Assembly: GCF_019083965.1 (NCBI RefSeq)
Contig: NZ_JAHRCY010000002.1
Span: 248,001 to 312,000, forward strand
Length of the DNA: 64,000 nt
DNA from: Catellatospora tritici
GTDB taxonomy: Bacteria > Actinomycetota > Actinomycetes > Mycobacteriales > Micromonosporaceae
Direction of reading: 5' to 3'
The translations under genes were made by a program, and so were the position numbers. Below are positions 1 to 8,657 of this stretch, piece after piece. The first letter of the stretch is position 1. Each line of letters opens with the position of its first letter. The notes under the pieces are model-generated. The model ran no database searches. It was not told the origin of the DNA and saw nothing but the letters and a program-made list of their open reading frames with translations.

Positions 1-899
1 GCCAGCCAGACCACCAGCCCGATCGCGTCCCGGACCAGCAGCGGCAGCGGCGACGGGGTCACGAACGACTCCAGGAACCCGGCCACCGCGAACACGCCGA
101 CCAGCCCCAGCGCGGCCACCATGCTCTGCACCGCCGTGGCGGCCAGCGACTGGCCCCGGCTCAGGCCGGGCGAGGGCACGATCCAGGACCAGCCCAGGCG
201 CAGCCCGATCCCGGCCGACACGAAGATGCCGGTCAGCTCCAGCAGGCCGTGCGGGGCGATCAACCCGAAGAACTGCTCCGCGCCGCCGTGGCCGATCATG
301 ATGCCGCCGACCAGGCCGAGGTTGAGCGCGTTCTGCCACAGCAGCCAGAACACGGGCAGGATGGCCACGCCCGAGGCCAGGCACTGCAGCGCGATCCAGG
401 CGTTGTTGGTCCACACCAGCGTGCCGAAGACATGATGGTCGTACTCGCTGTAGTAGTCGGCGAAGTCGTGCTCGACCAGCTGCTGGATCTCGCCCGCGCC
501 CAGCCCGAACTGCGCGGCCACGCTGGTGTCCTCGATGACCCAGACGGCCAGGATGGCCGAGACCGCGAAGAAGGCCAGGGCGGACGCGATCCACCAGCGG
601 CGGGCGACGTACAGGCTCAGCGGCAGGCTGTGCGTGAAGAAGCGGGGAACGCTGCGCCAGTCGAACGCGGTCGGTCCGGTGATCGCCCCACGGGCCGCCA
701 GCACCAGTCGCGACAGCTCCGCCACCAGCGCGGGGTCCGGAGTGCGGCTACGGACCACCGACAGGTGCGTGGCCACCCGCTGGTACAGCAACACCAGTTC
801 GTCGGCCTCGGCCGCGCTCAGGCGGCGCCGACGGCGGCTCAGCGTGTCCAGCCGGCGCCACTCGCCCCGGTGCTCGGCGACGTACGCATCCAGGTCCAC
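1..899 (-). CDS. SpoIIM-family (DUF95) membrane protein, 3' end cut by window edge
   Basis: The gene reads leftward from a GTG at 899, with GGAGGA about nine bases upstream, and runs off the left edge; about 299 residues are visible. The N-terminus begins VDLDAYVAEHRGEWRRL, a soluble helical segment, followed by several hydrophobic segments typical of the stage II sporulation protein M / DUF95 family. The stretch PHGLLELTGIFVSAGIGLRL is typical of that family. In actinobacteria such genes usually sit beside an RDD protein and DUF58/MoxR genes; here an RDD gene is divergent, 86 bases away. The biochemical role is unknown; family membership comes from the residue pattern. Its C-terminus cannot be judged. 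Confidence 0.85.
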   Translation of the reverse strand, partial: MDLDAYVAEHRGEWRRLDTLSRRRRRLSAAEADELVLLYQRVATHLSVVRSRTPDPALVAELSRLVLAARGAITGPTAFDWRSVPRFFTHSLPLSLYVARRWWIASALAFFAVSAILAVWVIEDTSVAAQFGLGAGEIQQLVEHDFADYYSEYDHHVFGTLVWTNNAWIALQCLASGVAILPVFWLLWQNALNLGLVGGIMIGHGGAEQFFGLIAPHGLLELTGIFVSAGIGLRLGWSWIVPSPGLSRGQSLAATAVQSMVAALGLVGVFAVAGFLESFVTPSPLPLLVRDAIGLVVWL

Positions 900-985
900 T
901 GCTCGTCCTCCCCCGGCGCGGGAGGGGTCCGCGCCGACCGGCAGCCTAGCGGGGACAGCCCAGTCGGGTGTGCCTGTGATTCACT

Positions 986-1927
986 GTGCCGGTGCGACAG
1001 GGCGACACCACAGCGGCGGGTCTGGTCAGCGGCGAGGCAGTGCACCTGGAGGTGCGCCTGGCGCGGGCCGGATCCCGCGTGCTCGCCCTGATGCTGGACA
1101 TGTTCGTGCAGATCTTCCTGATGATCGTGCTGGCGTCGCTGCTCACCCTCGTCCTGCTGCTGCTCGGCTTCACCTCGGCGGCGCCGCCGATCGCGTGGGT
1201 GCTGACGTCGGCGCTGGCCCTGGTGGTCTACCCGGCGGTGCTGATGGTGCTGACCCGCGGGCGGTCGGTGGGCAAGCTGGCGATGGGCCTTCGGGTGGTA
1301 CGCGACGACGGCGGCCCGGTCACCCTGCGCCACGCCTTCACCCGCGCCCTGGTCGGCACGGTGCTGGAGTGGCCCGGCGTGCTGCTGCCGGTGAGCTGGG
1401 CGGCGAGCCTGGGCGTGCTCATCGGCTCCGCGAAGGCCAAGCGCCTGGCCGATCTGGCCGCGGGCACCATCGTCATCCACGACCGCACTCCGCAGAGCTG
1501 GGGCTGGGTGCCCAGCACCCCGCAGTTCCTGCAGGAGTGGGCGGCGACCCTGGACCTGACCGACCTCGACGACGAGCTGGCCCTGGCGGCCCGGCACTTC
1601 CTGGCCCGCAGCCGCGGCCTGCGCGAGCCGTACCGCACCCGGCTGGGTCAGGCCCTGGCCACCGAGATCCTGGCCGTCACCACGCCGCCGCCACCGCCGA
1701 ACACCCCGGGTTGGGTCTATCTGGCCGCGATCGTCGGCGAGCGGCACCGCCGCTCGGCGCTGCGGCTGGCCCGCAACCGCGCCAGCCACGCCGCGCTGTG
1801 GCCCCAGCTGTTCCCCGCCCTGCCGACCCAGCCCACGCCCGCCACCGCGGCAGTGGTCCCGGCCACCGCCCCGGCCACGGTCCCGGCCGCCGACACGGCG
1901 CTGCGCACCGCCGCGCCGACCGCCTGA
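986..1927 (+). CDS. RDD family membrane protein
   Basis: Starts at a GTG (VPVRQGDTT), divergent from the SpoIIM-like gene. An RDD domain occupies about residues 15-175: a conserved Arg near the start, two hydrophobic segments (about residues 30-60 and 68-90), the motif RSVGKLAMGLRVVRDDG, a further hydrophobic segment, and the closing segment KRLADLAAGTIVIHDRT. The C-terminal 130 residues are soluble and end in an Ala/Pro/Thr-rich tail. RDD proteins are integral membrane proteins of mostly unknown function; some have been linked to ion transport. Pairing with SpoIIM is a recurrent actinobacterial arrangement and hints at a shared envelope role, which is inference. Confidence 0.85.
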   Translation: MPVRQGDTTAAGLVSGEAVHLEVRLARAGSRVLALMLDMFVQIFLMIVLASLLTLVLLLLGFTSAAPPIAWVLTSALALVVYPAVLMVLTRGRSVGKLAMGLRVVRDDGGPVTLRHAFTRALVGTVLEWPGVLLPVSWAASLGVLIGSAKAKRLADLAAGTIVIHDRTPQSWGWVPSTPQFLQEWAATLDLTDLDDELALAARHFLARSRGLREPYRTRLGQALATEILAVTTPPPPPNTPGWVYLAAIVGERHRRSALRLARNRASHAALWPQLFPALPTQPTPATAAVVPATAPATVPAADTALRTAAPTA

Positions 1928-1943
1928 CCCCGCGCATACGAAC

Positions 1944-1985
1944 GCCGCCTCGGTCCCGACCGGGGCGGGTCGGGTCCGAGGCGGC
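1944..1985. terminator. Bidirectional hairpin terminator between RDD gene and efeB
   Basis: Ten-base arms GCCGCCTCGG (1944-1953) and CCGAGGCGGC (1976-1985) pair perfectly, with further inner pairing. It lies between two convergent stops and has no U-tract, as is usual for high-GC actinobacteria. Confidence 0.7.
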
Positions 1986-2008
1986 GCCGGCCGAGCGGGG
2001 TCTGCCGC

Positions 2009-3277
2009 TCAGTTGAAGAGGCCGCTGCCCCAGAAGTCGCCTTCCTTGGCGACGCCGGGCGGGCAGGCCCACAGGGCACTGGAGGTGTGCCGGATGTACT
2101 CGTTGAGCGTGTCGTGGCGGGCCAGGTTGCGCTGCACGGGCACGAACTGCTTGCGCGGGTCGCGCTGGTAGGCCATGAAGAACAGGCCCGCGTCCAGCCG
2201 TCCCAGCCCGTCGGAGCCGTCGACGAAGTTGTAGCCGCGCCGCAGCAGGTGGGCGTCGCTGTTCTGCGCCGGGTGCGCCAGCCGGACGTGGGCGTCCATC
2301 GGGATCGTCGGAGTGCCGTCGGCGCCCTTGGCCGCGAAGTCGGGCTCGTCGAACTCCTTGCGCTGCCCCAGCGGCGCGCCCTCGCCCTTGTCCCGGCCGA
2401 AGATCGCCTCCTGCTCCGTCAGCGAGGTCCGATCCCAGGTCTCGATGAGCATCCGAATGCGGCGGGTCACCAGGTAGCTGCCCCCGGCCATCCACGCCGC
2501 GCCGTCGTCGGCGTGCGCCCACAGCTGCTCGTCGAGCAGCTTGCCGTCCTCCAGCTTGAGGTTGCGGGTGCCGTCCTTGAAGCCCATCAGGTTGCGCGGG
2601 GTGACCTGCGCCCGCGAGGTGCTGGAGGTGCGACCGAAGCCGAGCTGCGAGTAGCGCACGCTGACCACGCCGAAGCCGATGCGGGCCAGGTTGCGCACCG
2701 CGTGTACGGCCACCTGCGGGTCGTTGGCGCAGGCCTGGACGCAGATGTCGCCGCCGCTGATCTCCGGCTTGAGCGCGTCGCCCGGGAAGTGCGGCAGGTC
2801 CTCCAGCGCGGCGGGGCGCTTGTCGGCGATGCCGAACCGGTCGACCCCGTCGGCGTCGCGGAACAGCGATGGGCCGAAGCCGATGGTCAGGGTGAGCCCG
2901 GAGGCGGGCAGGCCCAGCGCCTCGCCGGTGTCGTCCGGCGGCGCCTCCGGCTGGCCGCCGACGGCGCCGAGCAGCCCCGCGTCGCGGCCCGCGGTCATCC
3001 GCGCCGCCGCGGCGGACCACTCGCGCAGCATCTCGACCAGGCGGGCCCGGTCCTTGGTGATCACGTCGAAGGCGACGAAGTGCAGCCGGTCCTGCGCCGG
3101 GGTGACGATCCCGGCCTGGTGCGGCCCGTAGAAGGGCACCGGGGCGCCCGGCGAGGCGGCGGCCGGGTCGGGGCTGTCGTTCATCATCGCCGAGCCCACG
3201 GCCACGGCTCCGGCCACACCGGCGATGCCGACACCGGCGGCGGTCAGGGCGGTACGTCGCGATACCACGTGGGTCAC
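2009..3277 (-). CDS. efeB: Dyp-type heme peroxidase / deferrochelatase EfeB
   Basis: A 422-residue protein with a twin-arginine signal (RR at residues 7-8, then a hydrophobic AAGVGIAGVAGAVAVGS core), so probably exported folded by Tat. The Dyp-family motif appears as GFKDGTRN near residue 230; its Asp is the conserved distal catalytic residue, and downstream His residues supply the heme ligand. In EfeUOB systems the protein acts extracytoplasmically as a heme peroxidase that oxidises ferrous iron or releases iron from heme. It is the last gene of efeU-efeO-efeB, 58 bases after efeO, and shares the iron-box promoter upstream of efeU. Confidence 0.93.
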   Translation of the reverse strand: MTHVVSRRTALTAAGVGIAGVAGAVAVGSAMMNDSPDPAAASPGAPVPFYGPHQAGIVTPAQDRLHFVAFDVITKDRARLVEMLREWSAAAARMTAGRDAGLLGAVGGQPEAPPDDTGEALGLPASGLTLTIGFGPSLFRDADGVDRFGIADKRPAALEDLPHFPGDALKPEISGGDICVQACANDPQVAVHAVRNLARIGFGVVSVRYSQLGFGRTSSTSRAQVTPRNLMGFKDGTRNLKLEDGKLLDEQLWAHADDGAAWMAGGSYLVTRRIRMLIETWDRTSLTEQEAIFGRDKGEGAPLGQRKEFDEPDFAAKGADGTPTIPMDAHVRLAHPAQNSDAHLLRRGYNFVDGSDGLGRLDAGLFFMAYQRDPRKQFVPVQRNLARHDTLNEYIRHTSSALWACPPGVAKEGDFWGSGLFN

Positions 3278-3335
3278 GTCCCTTCGGGGGTGGAAGAAGC
3301 CCCGCGCCGCCGGAGGGCGCCACGGGACTCGGGCG

Positions 3336-4463
3336 TCACTTGGAGATGACCGCGGCGATCTTGCTGATCGGCTCGGCCAGCGCGTTGATCACGTCGGTGA
3401 GCTCCTTCAGGTCGGCCTGGCTCAGCGCGGTGTGCAGCTTCCAGCCGTCGCCGTCGCGGTGCTTGGCCAGGGTGTCGTCGACCGTCTTGAACGCGGCGTC
3501 GAGGCCGGCCACCAGCTCGGGGGCGCGCTCCTCCAGGGTCGGGCGCAGCGCCTGCACGGCGGCCTTGGAACCCTCCACGTTGGCGGCGAAGTCCCACAGG
3601 TCGGTGTGCGAGTAGCGGTCCTCCTCGCCGGTGATCTTGCCGCTGGCGACCTCGTCGAGCAGCTCCTTGGCACCGTTCGCGAGCTGGAGCGGGGACAGCT
3701 TCTCGGCGTTGGCCTTGGCCACGATCTCCTTCACGTCGACCAGCAGCTGGTCGGCGATCGGACCGGACTTGCCGATGTCGTTCTTCTCCCACAGGTCCTG
3801 CTCGAGGCGGTGGAAGCCGGTGAAGGCCATCCCCTCCTCGATCACCTCGGCCCGGCCGTCGATCTTCGGGTCCAGGTCGCCGAAGATCTCGGCCACCGGC
3901 TCGATGCGCTCCCAGTACGTGCGCGCGATCGGGAACAGCGCCTTGGCCTTGGCCACATCGCCGGCCTTGACCGCCGCGACGAACTCCTCGGTCTTGGGCA
4001 GCAGCGCCGCGGTCTGGCTCTGGATGTAGCGCTGGTAGTTGGCGCTCGCCTCGGCCAGCTTCGCGTCGGCGGTCAGCGGCGCGGCCGAACCCGTCGCCTT
4101 GAACGCGCCCCGGATGCCCTTGCCGATCATGCCCGGCTTGCAGGCGGTCTCGTACGTCCCGGCGGGCAGCTCCACCCGCAGCTCACGGGTCAGCCCCGGG
4201 GCGATGTTCTCCACCTCGCCCATGACCCGGTCGCCCGCGGCGTACACATAGAACTCGGTGACCTTGGCGCCGGAGTTGGTGATGTTGAAGGTCACCGTGC
4301 CCGCGGCGTTCTCGCCCCGAGCGACCTCGCAGCTGGTGTCGGTCGCCTTGACCGCGATCGGCCCGGTGGTGTCGCCGGGGGCGGCAGGCTCCGGGTCGGT
4401 GGTGCACGCGGTCAGGCCCAGGCCGAGCACGGCCACGGCGGTCAGGGCGGGAAGCTTGCGCAT
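3336..4463 (-). CDS. efeO: Iron uptake system lipoprotein EfeO (cupredoxin plus imelysin-like M75)
   Basis: The ATG at 4463 (MRKLPALTA) follows an AGGAG ribosome site. Residues 1-20 form a lipoprotein signal with lipobox LTAC (Cys20). An N-terminal cupredoxin-like domain spans about residues 30-125; a helical M75/imelysin domain fills the rest and carries the metal-binding motif HRLEQ near residue 215. Length (375) fits actinobacterial EfeO. The protein is expected to be anchored outside the membrane and to deliver ferric iron to EfeU. An upstream in-frame start would add about 38 residues and destroy the signal sequence, so it is not used. Confidence 0.93.
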   Translation of the reverse strand: MRKLPALTAVAVLGLGLTACTTDPEPAAPGDTTGPIAVKATDTSCEVARGENAAGTVTFNITNSGAKVTEFYVYAAGDRVMGEVENIAPGLTRELRVELPAGTYETACKPGMIGKGIRGAFKATGSAAPLTADAKLAEASANYQRYIQSQTAALLPKTEEFVAAVKAGDVAKAKALFPIARTYWERIEPVAEIFGDLDPKIDGRAEVIEEGMAFTGFHRLEQDLWEKNDIGKSGPIADQLLVDVKEIVAKANAEKLSPLQLANGAKELLDEVASGKITGEEDRYSHTDLWDFAANVEGSKAAVQALRPTLEERAPELVAGLDAAFKTVDDTLAKHRDGDGWKLHTALSQADLKELTDVINALAEPISKIAAVISK

Positions 4464-4551
4464 CGGTCGGGCTCCTGTGGTTCCGGGGTGGGGTTCAGAT
4501 GGTTCCGAGGTTCGGTGCGGACCGCGTCGAGGGGTACGCGGCGGACGCCGC

Positions 4552-5454
4552 TCAGGCGGGCTGGTGCGACGACCCACCGGCGGCGTCGCCGCTGACGGGG
4601 GTCGGCTCGGCGACGGTCGAGGGCGTGGTCTTGGCCGCGGGCGACGACGGCCGCCCGACCAGGAAGAGCACGAGCACGGGTACCGCGTACCCGACCCAGG
4701 CGATGGTCTCCAGCACCGTCGGCGCCGGGGTGATGTTGAACATGCCGCGCAGCAGCTCGGCGTACCAGGTGGTGGGGTCGAGCGCGCCGGTGATGTCGAA
4801 CGCGTAGTCGTTCAGGCCCGGCAGGATCCCGGCCTCGAGCAGATCGTGCACGCCGTACTTGAGGATGCCCGCGGCGACCAGCACCAGCAGCACGCCGGTC
4901 CAGGTGAAGAACCTGGTCAGGTTGATTTTCAGGGCGCTGCGGTACATCAGGAAGCCCAGCAGCACGGAGGTGGCGATGCCGCTGACGATGGCCACCACCG
5001 ACCAGGTGGAGGCGGCGCCCTGGACCGTCGCGAAGAAGATCAGCGCGGTCTCCAGGCCCTCGCGCGCCACGGCCAGGAACGCCGTCACCACGACGGCCAG
5101 CGGGCCGAGCTGGATCGCGGCACTGAGCTTGGTCCGCAGGTCGCCCGCGATCGAACGCGCGGCGCGGCGCATCCAGAAGATCATCCAGGTGACGAAGACG
5201 ACGGCGACGATCGAGGTGATCGCCTCGAACAGCTCCTGGCGCTTGAACTCCAGGTTGGCGCTGGTGAACTGCAGCAACGCGGCGAAGCCGACCGAGAGCG
5301 CGGCGGCCACGCCGACGCCCGACCAGACGTACGGCAGGCGGGTGCGCAGATCCGATTTGACCAGGAAGGCGACGAGGATCGTCACCACCAGGGTCGCTTC
5401 GAGTCCCTCGCGTAGCCCGATCAGGTACGTGGCGAGAAAGACGTTGCCGTTCAC
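4552..5454 (-). CDS. efeU: Ferrous/ferric iron permease EfeU (FTR1 family)
   Basis: A 300-residue polytopic membrane protein with seven likely helices. The two REGLE signatures of the FTR1/EfeU family are present: REGLE at residues 15-19 and again in AVAREGLETALIFF near residue 130. These glutamates line the iron path in this family. It is the first gene of efeU-efeO-efeB (88-base gap to efeO) and is directly preceded by two iron boxes, so IdeR/DmdR1-type repression under iron sufficiency is expected. The C-terminus is an Ala/Pro/Ser-rich tail. Confidence 0.94.
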   Translation of the reverse strand: MNGNVFLATYLIGLREGLEATLVVTILVAFLVKSDLRTRLPYVWSGVGVAAALSVGFAALLQFTSANLEFKRQELFEAITSIVAVVFVTWMIFWMRRAARSIAGDLRTKLSAAIQLGPLAVVVTAFLAVAREGLETALIFFATVQGAASTWSVVAIVSGIATSVLLGFLMYRSALKINLTRFFTWTGVLLVLVAAGILKYGVHDLLEAGILPGLNDYAFDITGALDPTTWYAELLRGMFNITPAPTVLETIAWVGYAVPVLVLFLVGRPSSPAAKTTPSTVAEPTPVSGDAAGGSSHQPA

Positions 5455-5483
5455 GTGCGCTCCCGAGGGTAAGAGCAGTCTTG

Positions 5484-5522
5484 CTTGGTGAGCCTTGCCT
5501 TAATAAGGCGAGGCACACCTTA
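5484..5522 (-). promoter_or_regulatory. Two tandem iron boxes (IdeR/DmdR1-like operators) upstream of efeU
   Basis: Two 19-base sites abut: 5484-5502 (CTTGGTGAGCCTTGCCTTA) and 5504-5522 (TAAGGCGAGGCACACCTTA). By hand count each matches 14 of 19 positions of the actinobacterial iron-box consensus TTAGGTTAGGCTCACCTAA, in opposite orientations. Together they also form a 23-base near-palindrome centred at 5503. They end 30 bases before the efeU start, where promoter occlusion would work. Confidence 0.72.
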
Positions 5523-5605
5523 GCTTAGGACTCGGGCGCACCAGAAGTCGACGGGGGTAACTTGACTGGAACGGCTCCAGAAAGCGGTGACCTGCGACGG
5601 TCCGG

Positions 5606-7057
5606 TCAGTAGCGGTAGTGGTCCGGCTTGTACGGTCCCTCCACCGGCACCCCCAGGTAGTCGGCCTGCGCCTTGGTCAGCTCGGTCAGCCGTACCCCCA
5701 GGGCGTCCAGGTGCAGCCGGGCCACCTTCTCGTCGAGCTTCTTGGCCAGCGTGTACACGCCCACCGGGTACCGGTCGCGCTTGGTGAACAGCTCGAGCTG
5801 CGCCAACACCTGGTTGGTGAAGCTGTTGCTCATCACGAACGACGGGTGGCCGGTGGCGTTGCCCAGGTTGAGCAGGCGGCCCTCGGAGAGCACGATGATC
5901 GAGTGGCCGTCCGCGAAGCGCCACTCGTCGACCTGCGGCTTGATGTTGATTCTCGTCACACCCGGCGTACGCGTCAGCCCCGCCATGTCGATCTCGTTGT
6001 CGAAGTGCCCGATGTTGCCCACGATCGCCTGGTGCTTCATCCGGGCCATGTGCTGGGCGGTGATCACGTCCTTGCAACCGGTCGCGGTGACGAAGACGTC
6101 GGCCGTCGCGGCCATGTCGTCCACCGTGGCGACCTGGTAGCCGTCCATCGCCGCCTGCAGCGCGCAGATCGGGTCGACCTCGGCGACCACCACCCGGGCG
6201 CCCTGCCCCCGCAACGAGTCCGCGCAGCCCTTGCCCACGTCGCCGTAGCCCGCCACCACGCACACCTTGCCGCCGATCAGCACGTCGGTGGCCCGGTTGA
6301 TGCCGTCGACCAGCGAATGGCGGCAGCCGTACCGGTTGTCGAACTTGCTCTTGGTCACCGCGTCGTTGACGTTGATCGCCGGGAAGAGCAGCCGGCCCGA
6401 GGCCAGCATCTCGTACAGCCGGTGCACGCCGGTCGTCGTCTCCTCGGTCACCCCCTGGATGCCCGCCGCGATCGCGCGCCAACGCCCGGGGTCCTCGGCC
6501 AGCGAACGCCGCAGCACCTCCAGGATGACCGCGTACTCCTCGGAGTCGTCGCCGTCCGGCGCGGGCACGGCACCGGCCGATTCGAACTCGGCACCCTTGT
6601 GCACCAACAGCGTGGCGTCACCGCCGTCGTCGAGGATCATGTTCGGCCCGTCGCCACCCGGCCAGCGCAGGATCCGCTCGGTGCACCACCAGTACTCCGG
6701 CAGCGTCTCGCCCTTCCACGCGAACACCGGCACCCCGGCCGGAGCGTCCGGCGTGCCATCCGGCCCCACCGCGATCGCCGCCGCCGCGTGGTCCTGCGTG
6801 GAGAAGATGTTGCAGCTGGCCCAGCGGACCTGGGCGCCCAGCGCCACCAGCGTCTCGATCAGCACCGCCGTCTGCACCGTCATGTGCAGCGAGCCTGCGA
6901 TCCGGGCCCCGGCCAGCGGCCGCGCCTGCGCGTACTCGGCGCGCACCGCCATCAGGCCCGGCATCTCGTGCTCGGCGAGTTGGATCTCCTTGCGCCCGAA
7001 CGCGGCGAGCGAGAGGTCGGCGACCTTGAAGTCGCCGGGGGCGAGCGTGCTGGCCAT
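5606..7057 (-). CDS. ahcY: Adenosylhomocysteinase (S-adenosylhomocysteine hydrolase)
   Basis: A 483-residue cytosolic enzyme that reversibly splits S-adenosylhomocysteine into adenosine and homocysteine, relieving product inhibition of methyltransferases. Visible motifs: [13 protein letters not shown] near the N-terminus, [14 protein letters not shown] (substrate region), the NAD-binding [17 protein letters not shown], and the C-terminal family ending KPDHYRY. The ATG at 7057 has AGGAG nine bases upstream (CAGGAGCACTCCG) and gives the normal family N-terminus; longer reading upstream passes through a structured leader and is rejected. The gene has its own promoter and about 146 bases of leader. 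Confidence 0.96.
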   Translation of the reverse strand: MASTLAPGDFKVADLSLAAFGRKEIQLAEHEMPGLMAVRAEYAQARPLAGARIAGSLHMTVQTAVLIETLVALGAQVRWASCNIFSTQDHAAAAIAVGPDGTPDAPAGVPVFAWKGETLPEYWWCTERILRWPGGDGPNMILDDGGDATLLVHKGAEFESAGAVPAPDGDDSEEYAVILEVLRRSLAEDPGRWRAIAAGIQGVTEETTTGVHRLYEMLASGRLLFPAINVNDAVTKSKFDNRYGCRHSLVDGINRATDVLIGGKVCVVAGYGDVGKGCADSLRGQGARVVVAEVDPICALQAAMDGYQVATVDDMAATADVFVTATGCKDVITAQHMARMKHQAIVGNIGHFDNEIDMAGLTRTPGVTRINIKPQVDEWRFADGHSIIVLSEGRLLNLGNATGHPSFVMSNSFTNQVLAQLELFTKRDRYPVGVYTLAKKLDEKVARLHLDALGVRLTELTKAQADYLGVPVEGPYKPDHYRY

Positions 7058-7094
7058 CGGAGTGCTCCTGTTCGGTCGGCCGGGCCGGACATAC

Positions 7095-7155
7095 GTGTGG
7101 CCCGGTCCCTGGGCGGACCCTCCGCACCAGGAACCGGGCCACACTCCCCCCGGTT
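7095..7155 (-). promoter_or_regulatory. Structured ahcY leader with two mutually exclusive stems
   Basis: In the leader RNA a 12-bp stem (7144-7133 with 7106-7095) continues into two further 5-bp helices (7131-7127 with 7112-7108; 7125-7121 with 7117-7113) and a GGG loop, giving 22 base pairs. An alternative 7-bp stem, AACCGGG (7155-7149) with CCCGGTT (7138-7132), uses the same 5' arm, so both cannot form together. This resembles an attenuator or riboswitch switch. It does not match the SAH or SAM riboswitch sequences I know, and there is no U-tract. Function is inferred. Confidence 0.55.
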
Positions 7156-7209
7156 TGGTTCCCCCGCGCGTGGCTCGGATGTTTGATCCCGATAACGCTG
7201 CGTGTTTAA

Positions 7210-7238
7210 AGAGTCACATTCCGTCGCGCCACTGTCAA
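7210..7238 (-). promoter_or_regulatory. Predicted sigma-A promoter of ahcY
   Basis: On the minus strand TTGACA (7238-7233), a 17-base spacer, and GACTCT (7215-7210) form a good -35/-10 pair. Transcription should start near 7203, giving a leader of about 146 bases. Confidence 0.6.
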
Positions 7239-7341
7239 GCAGTTCAGATCAAGTTTCGCCACGCGCCGTGTCCGTCACATCACCACAGCGTAATCACGAC
7301 ACGGGTGCCCCACCCGGCCCGCCGCCGCCACCCCGTTTTCG

Positions 7342-7406
7342 ATCGACGGTGGCCTATCCAGAGCACGAAAAGCGCGAAACTGTGCTCTAGATAGGCCACC
7401 GTCGAT
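7342..7406. repeat. Dispersed hairpin repeat, family A copy 1
   Basis: Two 25-base arms (7342-7366 and 7382-7406) pair with one mismatch around a 15-base loop. The core TGGCCTATCCAGAG and ends ATCGACG...CGTCGAT recur at 31690-31754 and 47791-47863. This copy lies in the 425-base gap between the 3' end of manA and ahcY; the rest of that gap holds the ahcY promoter and leader and nothing else I can name. Confidence 0.85.
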
Positions 7407-7482
7407 GATAAGTGGGGGTTGTCGGCGACGCCGAGCGGATCTGGAGTCTTTCGGACCCCGGGTGCCCCGTCCCCGGCCCGCG

Positions 7483-8652
7483 TCAGAGCGAGCCGGTGTA
7501 CGCCTCGCCCGCGCCCGTGAAGGTCAACCGCCCGCCCGCGGGCAGCCCGTACGCCGCGTCGCCGCCGCGCAGCGGCACCGAGCCGCTCTCGTCGCCCACC
7601 GTCATGCTTCCGGCCACGCAGAACACGGTCCGCGGCCCGTCCAGTACCAGCCGGGCCTCGCCGACCTCGTGGTCCAGCCGCACCCGGTGCAGCCGGAAGT
7701 CGGGCACCGGCACGCTCCAGGTGACCACGCCGGGAGTGACCGGCTCCGGGTCGCGTACGGGCTCGTGCAGCGGCTCGAAGCGCAGCACCCGCAGCAGTTC
7801 GGGCACGTTGACGTGCTTGGGGGTCAGGCCGCCGCGCAGCACGTTGTCGCTGGCCGCCATGATCTCGATCCCGGCGCCGCGCAGGTATCCGTGCAGGTTC
7901 CCGGCGGGCATCCAGATGCCCTGCCCCGGTTCCAGCAGCAGGTGGTTGAGCAGCAGTGACACGACCACGCCGACGTCACCGGGGTAGTCGGCGGCCAGCC
8001 GCCGGACCAGGCCGCGCGGGCCGCCGCCGACGACGCCGGTCGGCAGCTTGTCGGCGTTGGCGGCGATCTGCTCCAGCAGGTCGGGCCGGTCCGCGGCGGG
8101 CCAGCTGAGCAGCGCGTGCACCGCCTCGCGCAGGTCGCCGACGGCCAGCGCGCCGACCACGCGCTTGAGCCCGGGGACCGCCAGCGCGTCGACGAGCTCG
8201 GCCGACGCCGCCGGGTCCCGGAACCCGCACAGCGCCTCGAACGGCGTGTACGCCACCAGCAGTTCTGGCTTGTGGTTGCCGTCGACGTAGCTGCGGTGCG
8301 CGGCGGTGCGCGGCACACCCGCCCGCTCCTCGGCGGCGAACCCGTCGGCGGCCTGTCGCGCGTCGGGGTGCGCCTGCAGCGACAGCGAACGCTCGGCCGC
8401 CAGCAGTTTCATCAGGTACGGCAGGCGCGCGCCGTACCTGGCGTGCGCGTCGGCGCCGAGCAGTTCACCCGGCGCCGACGCGATGGCCTCGGCCAGTGAT
8501 CGGCCGTCGATCGTGGAGGGGCTGTCGGGGTGCGCGCCGATCCACAGTTCCGCCTCGGGCCCGTCGCTGGGCACGGGCCGCCCCTGGACCTGCGCGATGA
8601 TGTCGCGCGAGCCCCAGGCGTACGGCCTGATCGGGTTCTGCAGTCGGCGCAC
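7483..8652 (-). CDS. manA: Mannose-6-phosphate isomerase, class I
   Basis: A 389-residue cytosolic zinc enzyme interconverting fructose-6-phosphate and mannose-6-phosphate. Family features: N-terminal PIRPYAWGS, the zinc-site segment SLQAHPDA, NHKPELLVAYTPFEALCGFR, and GIWMPAGNLHGYLRG in the second half. The GTG start at 8652 lies five bases after the CDF transporter stop, so the two are probably cotranscribed. With the SIS isomerase, ManB and ManC it supplies GDP-mannose for mannolipids and glycoproteins. Confidence 0.93.
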   Translation of the reverse strand: MRRLQNPIRPYAWGSRDIIAQVQGRPVPSDGPEAELWIGAHPDSPSTIDGRSLAEAIASAPGELLGADAHARYGARLPYLMKLLAAERSLSLQAHPDARQAADGFAAEERAGVPRTAAHRSYVDGNHKPELLVAYTPFEALCGFRDPAASAELVDALAVPGLKRVVGALAVGDLREAVHALLSWPAADRPDLLEQIAANADKLPTGVVGGGPRGLVRRLAADYPGDVGVVVSLLLNHLLLEPGQGIWMPAGNLHGYLRGAGIEIMAASDNVLRGGLTPKHVNVPELLRVLRFEPLHEPVRDPEPVTPGVVTWSVPVPDFRLHRVRLDHEVGEARLVLDGPRTVFCVAGSMTVGDESGSVPLRGGDAAYGLPAGGRLTFTGAGEAYTGSL

Positions 8653-8657
8653 GGGGG

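Noticed and set aside
7095..7200. c-di-AMP (ydaO/yuaA) riboswitch, because GCGGGGGAACC followed by ACCGGGG resembles part of that motif
   Set aside because: The rest of the motif (GGGUGAAUC-like segment and the 3' AGCUAAC segment) is missing, and the gene downstream is ahcY rather than a cell-wall hydrolase or transporter.
7095..7200. Known SAH or SAM riboswitch upstream of ahcY
   Set aside because: The conserved sequence blocks I know for these classes are not present; only the position and foldability fit. Kept as an unassigned structured leader.
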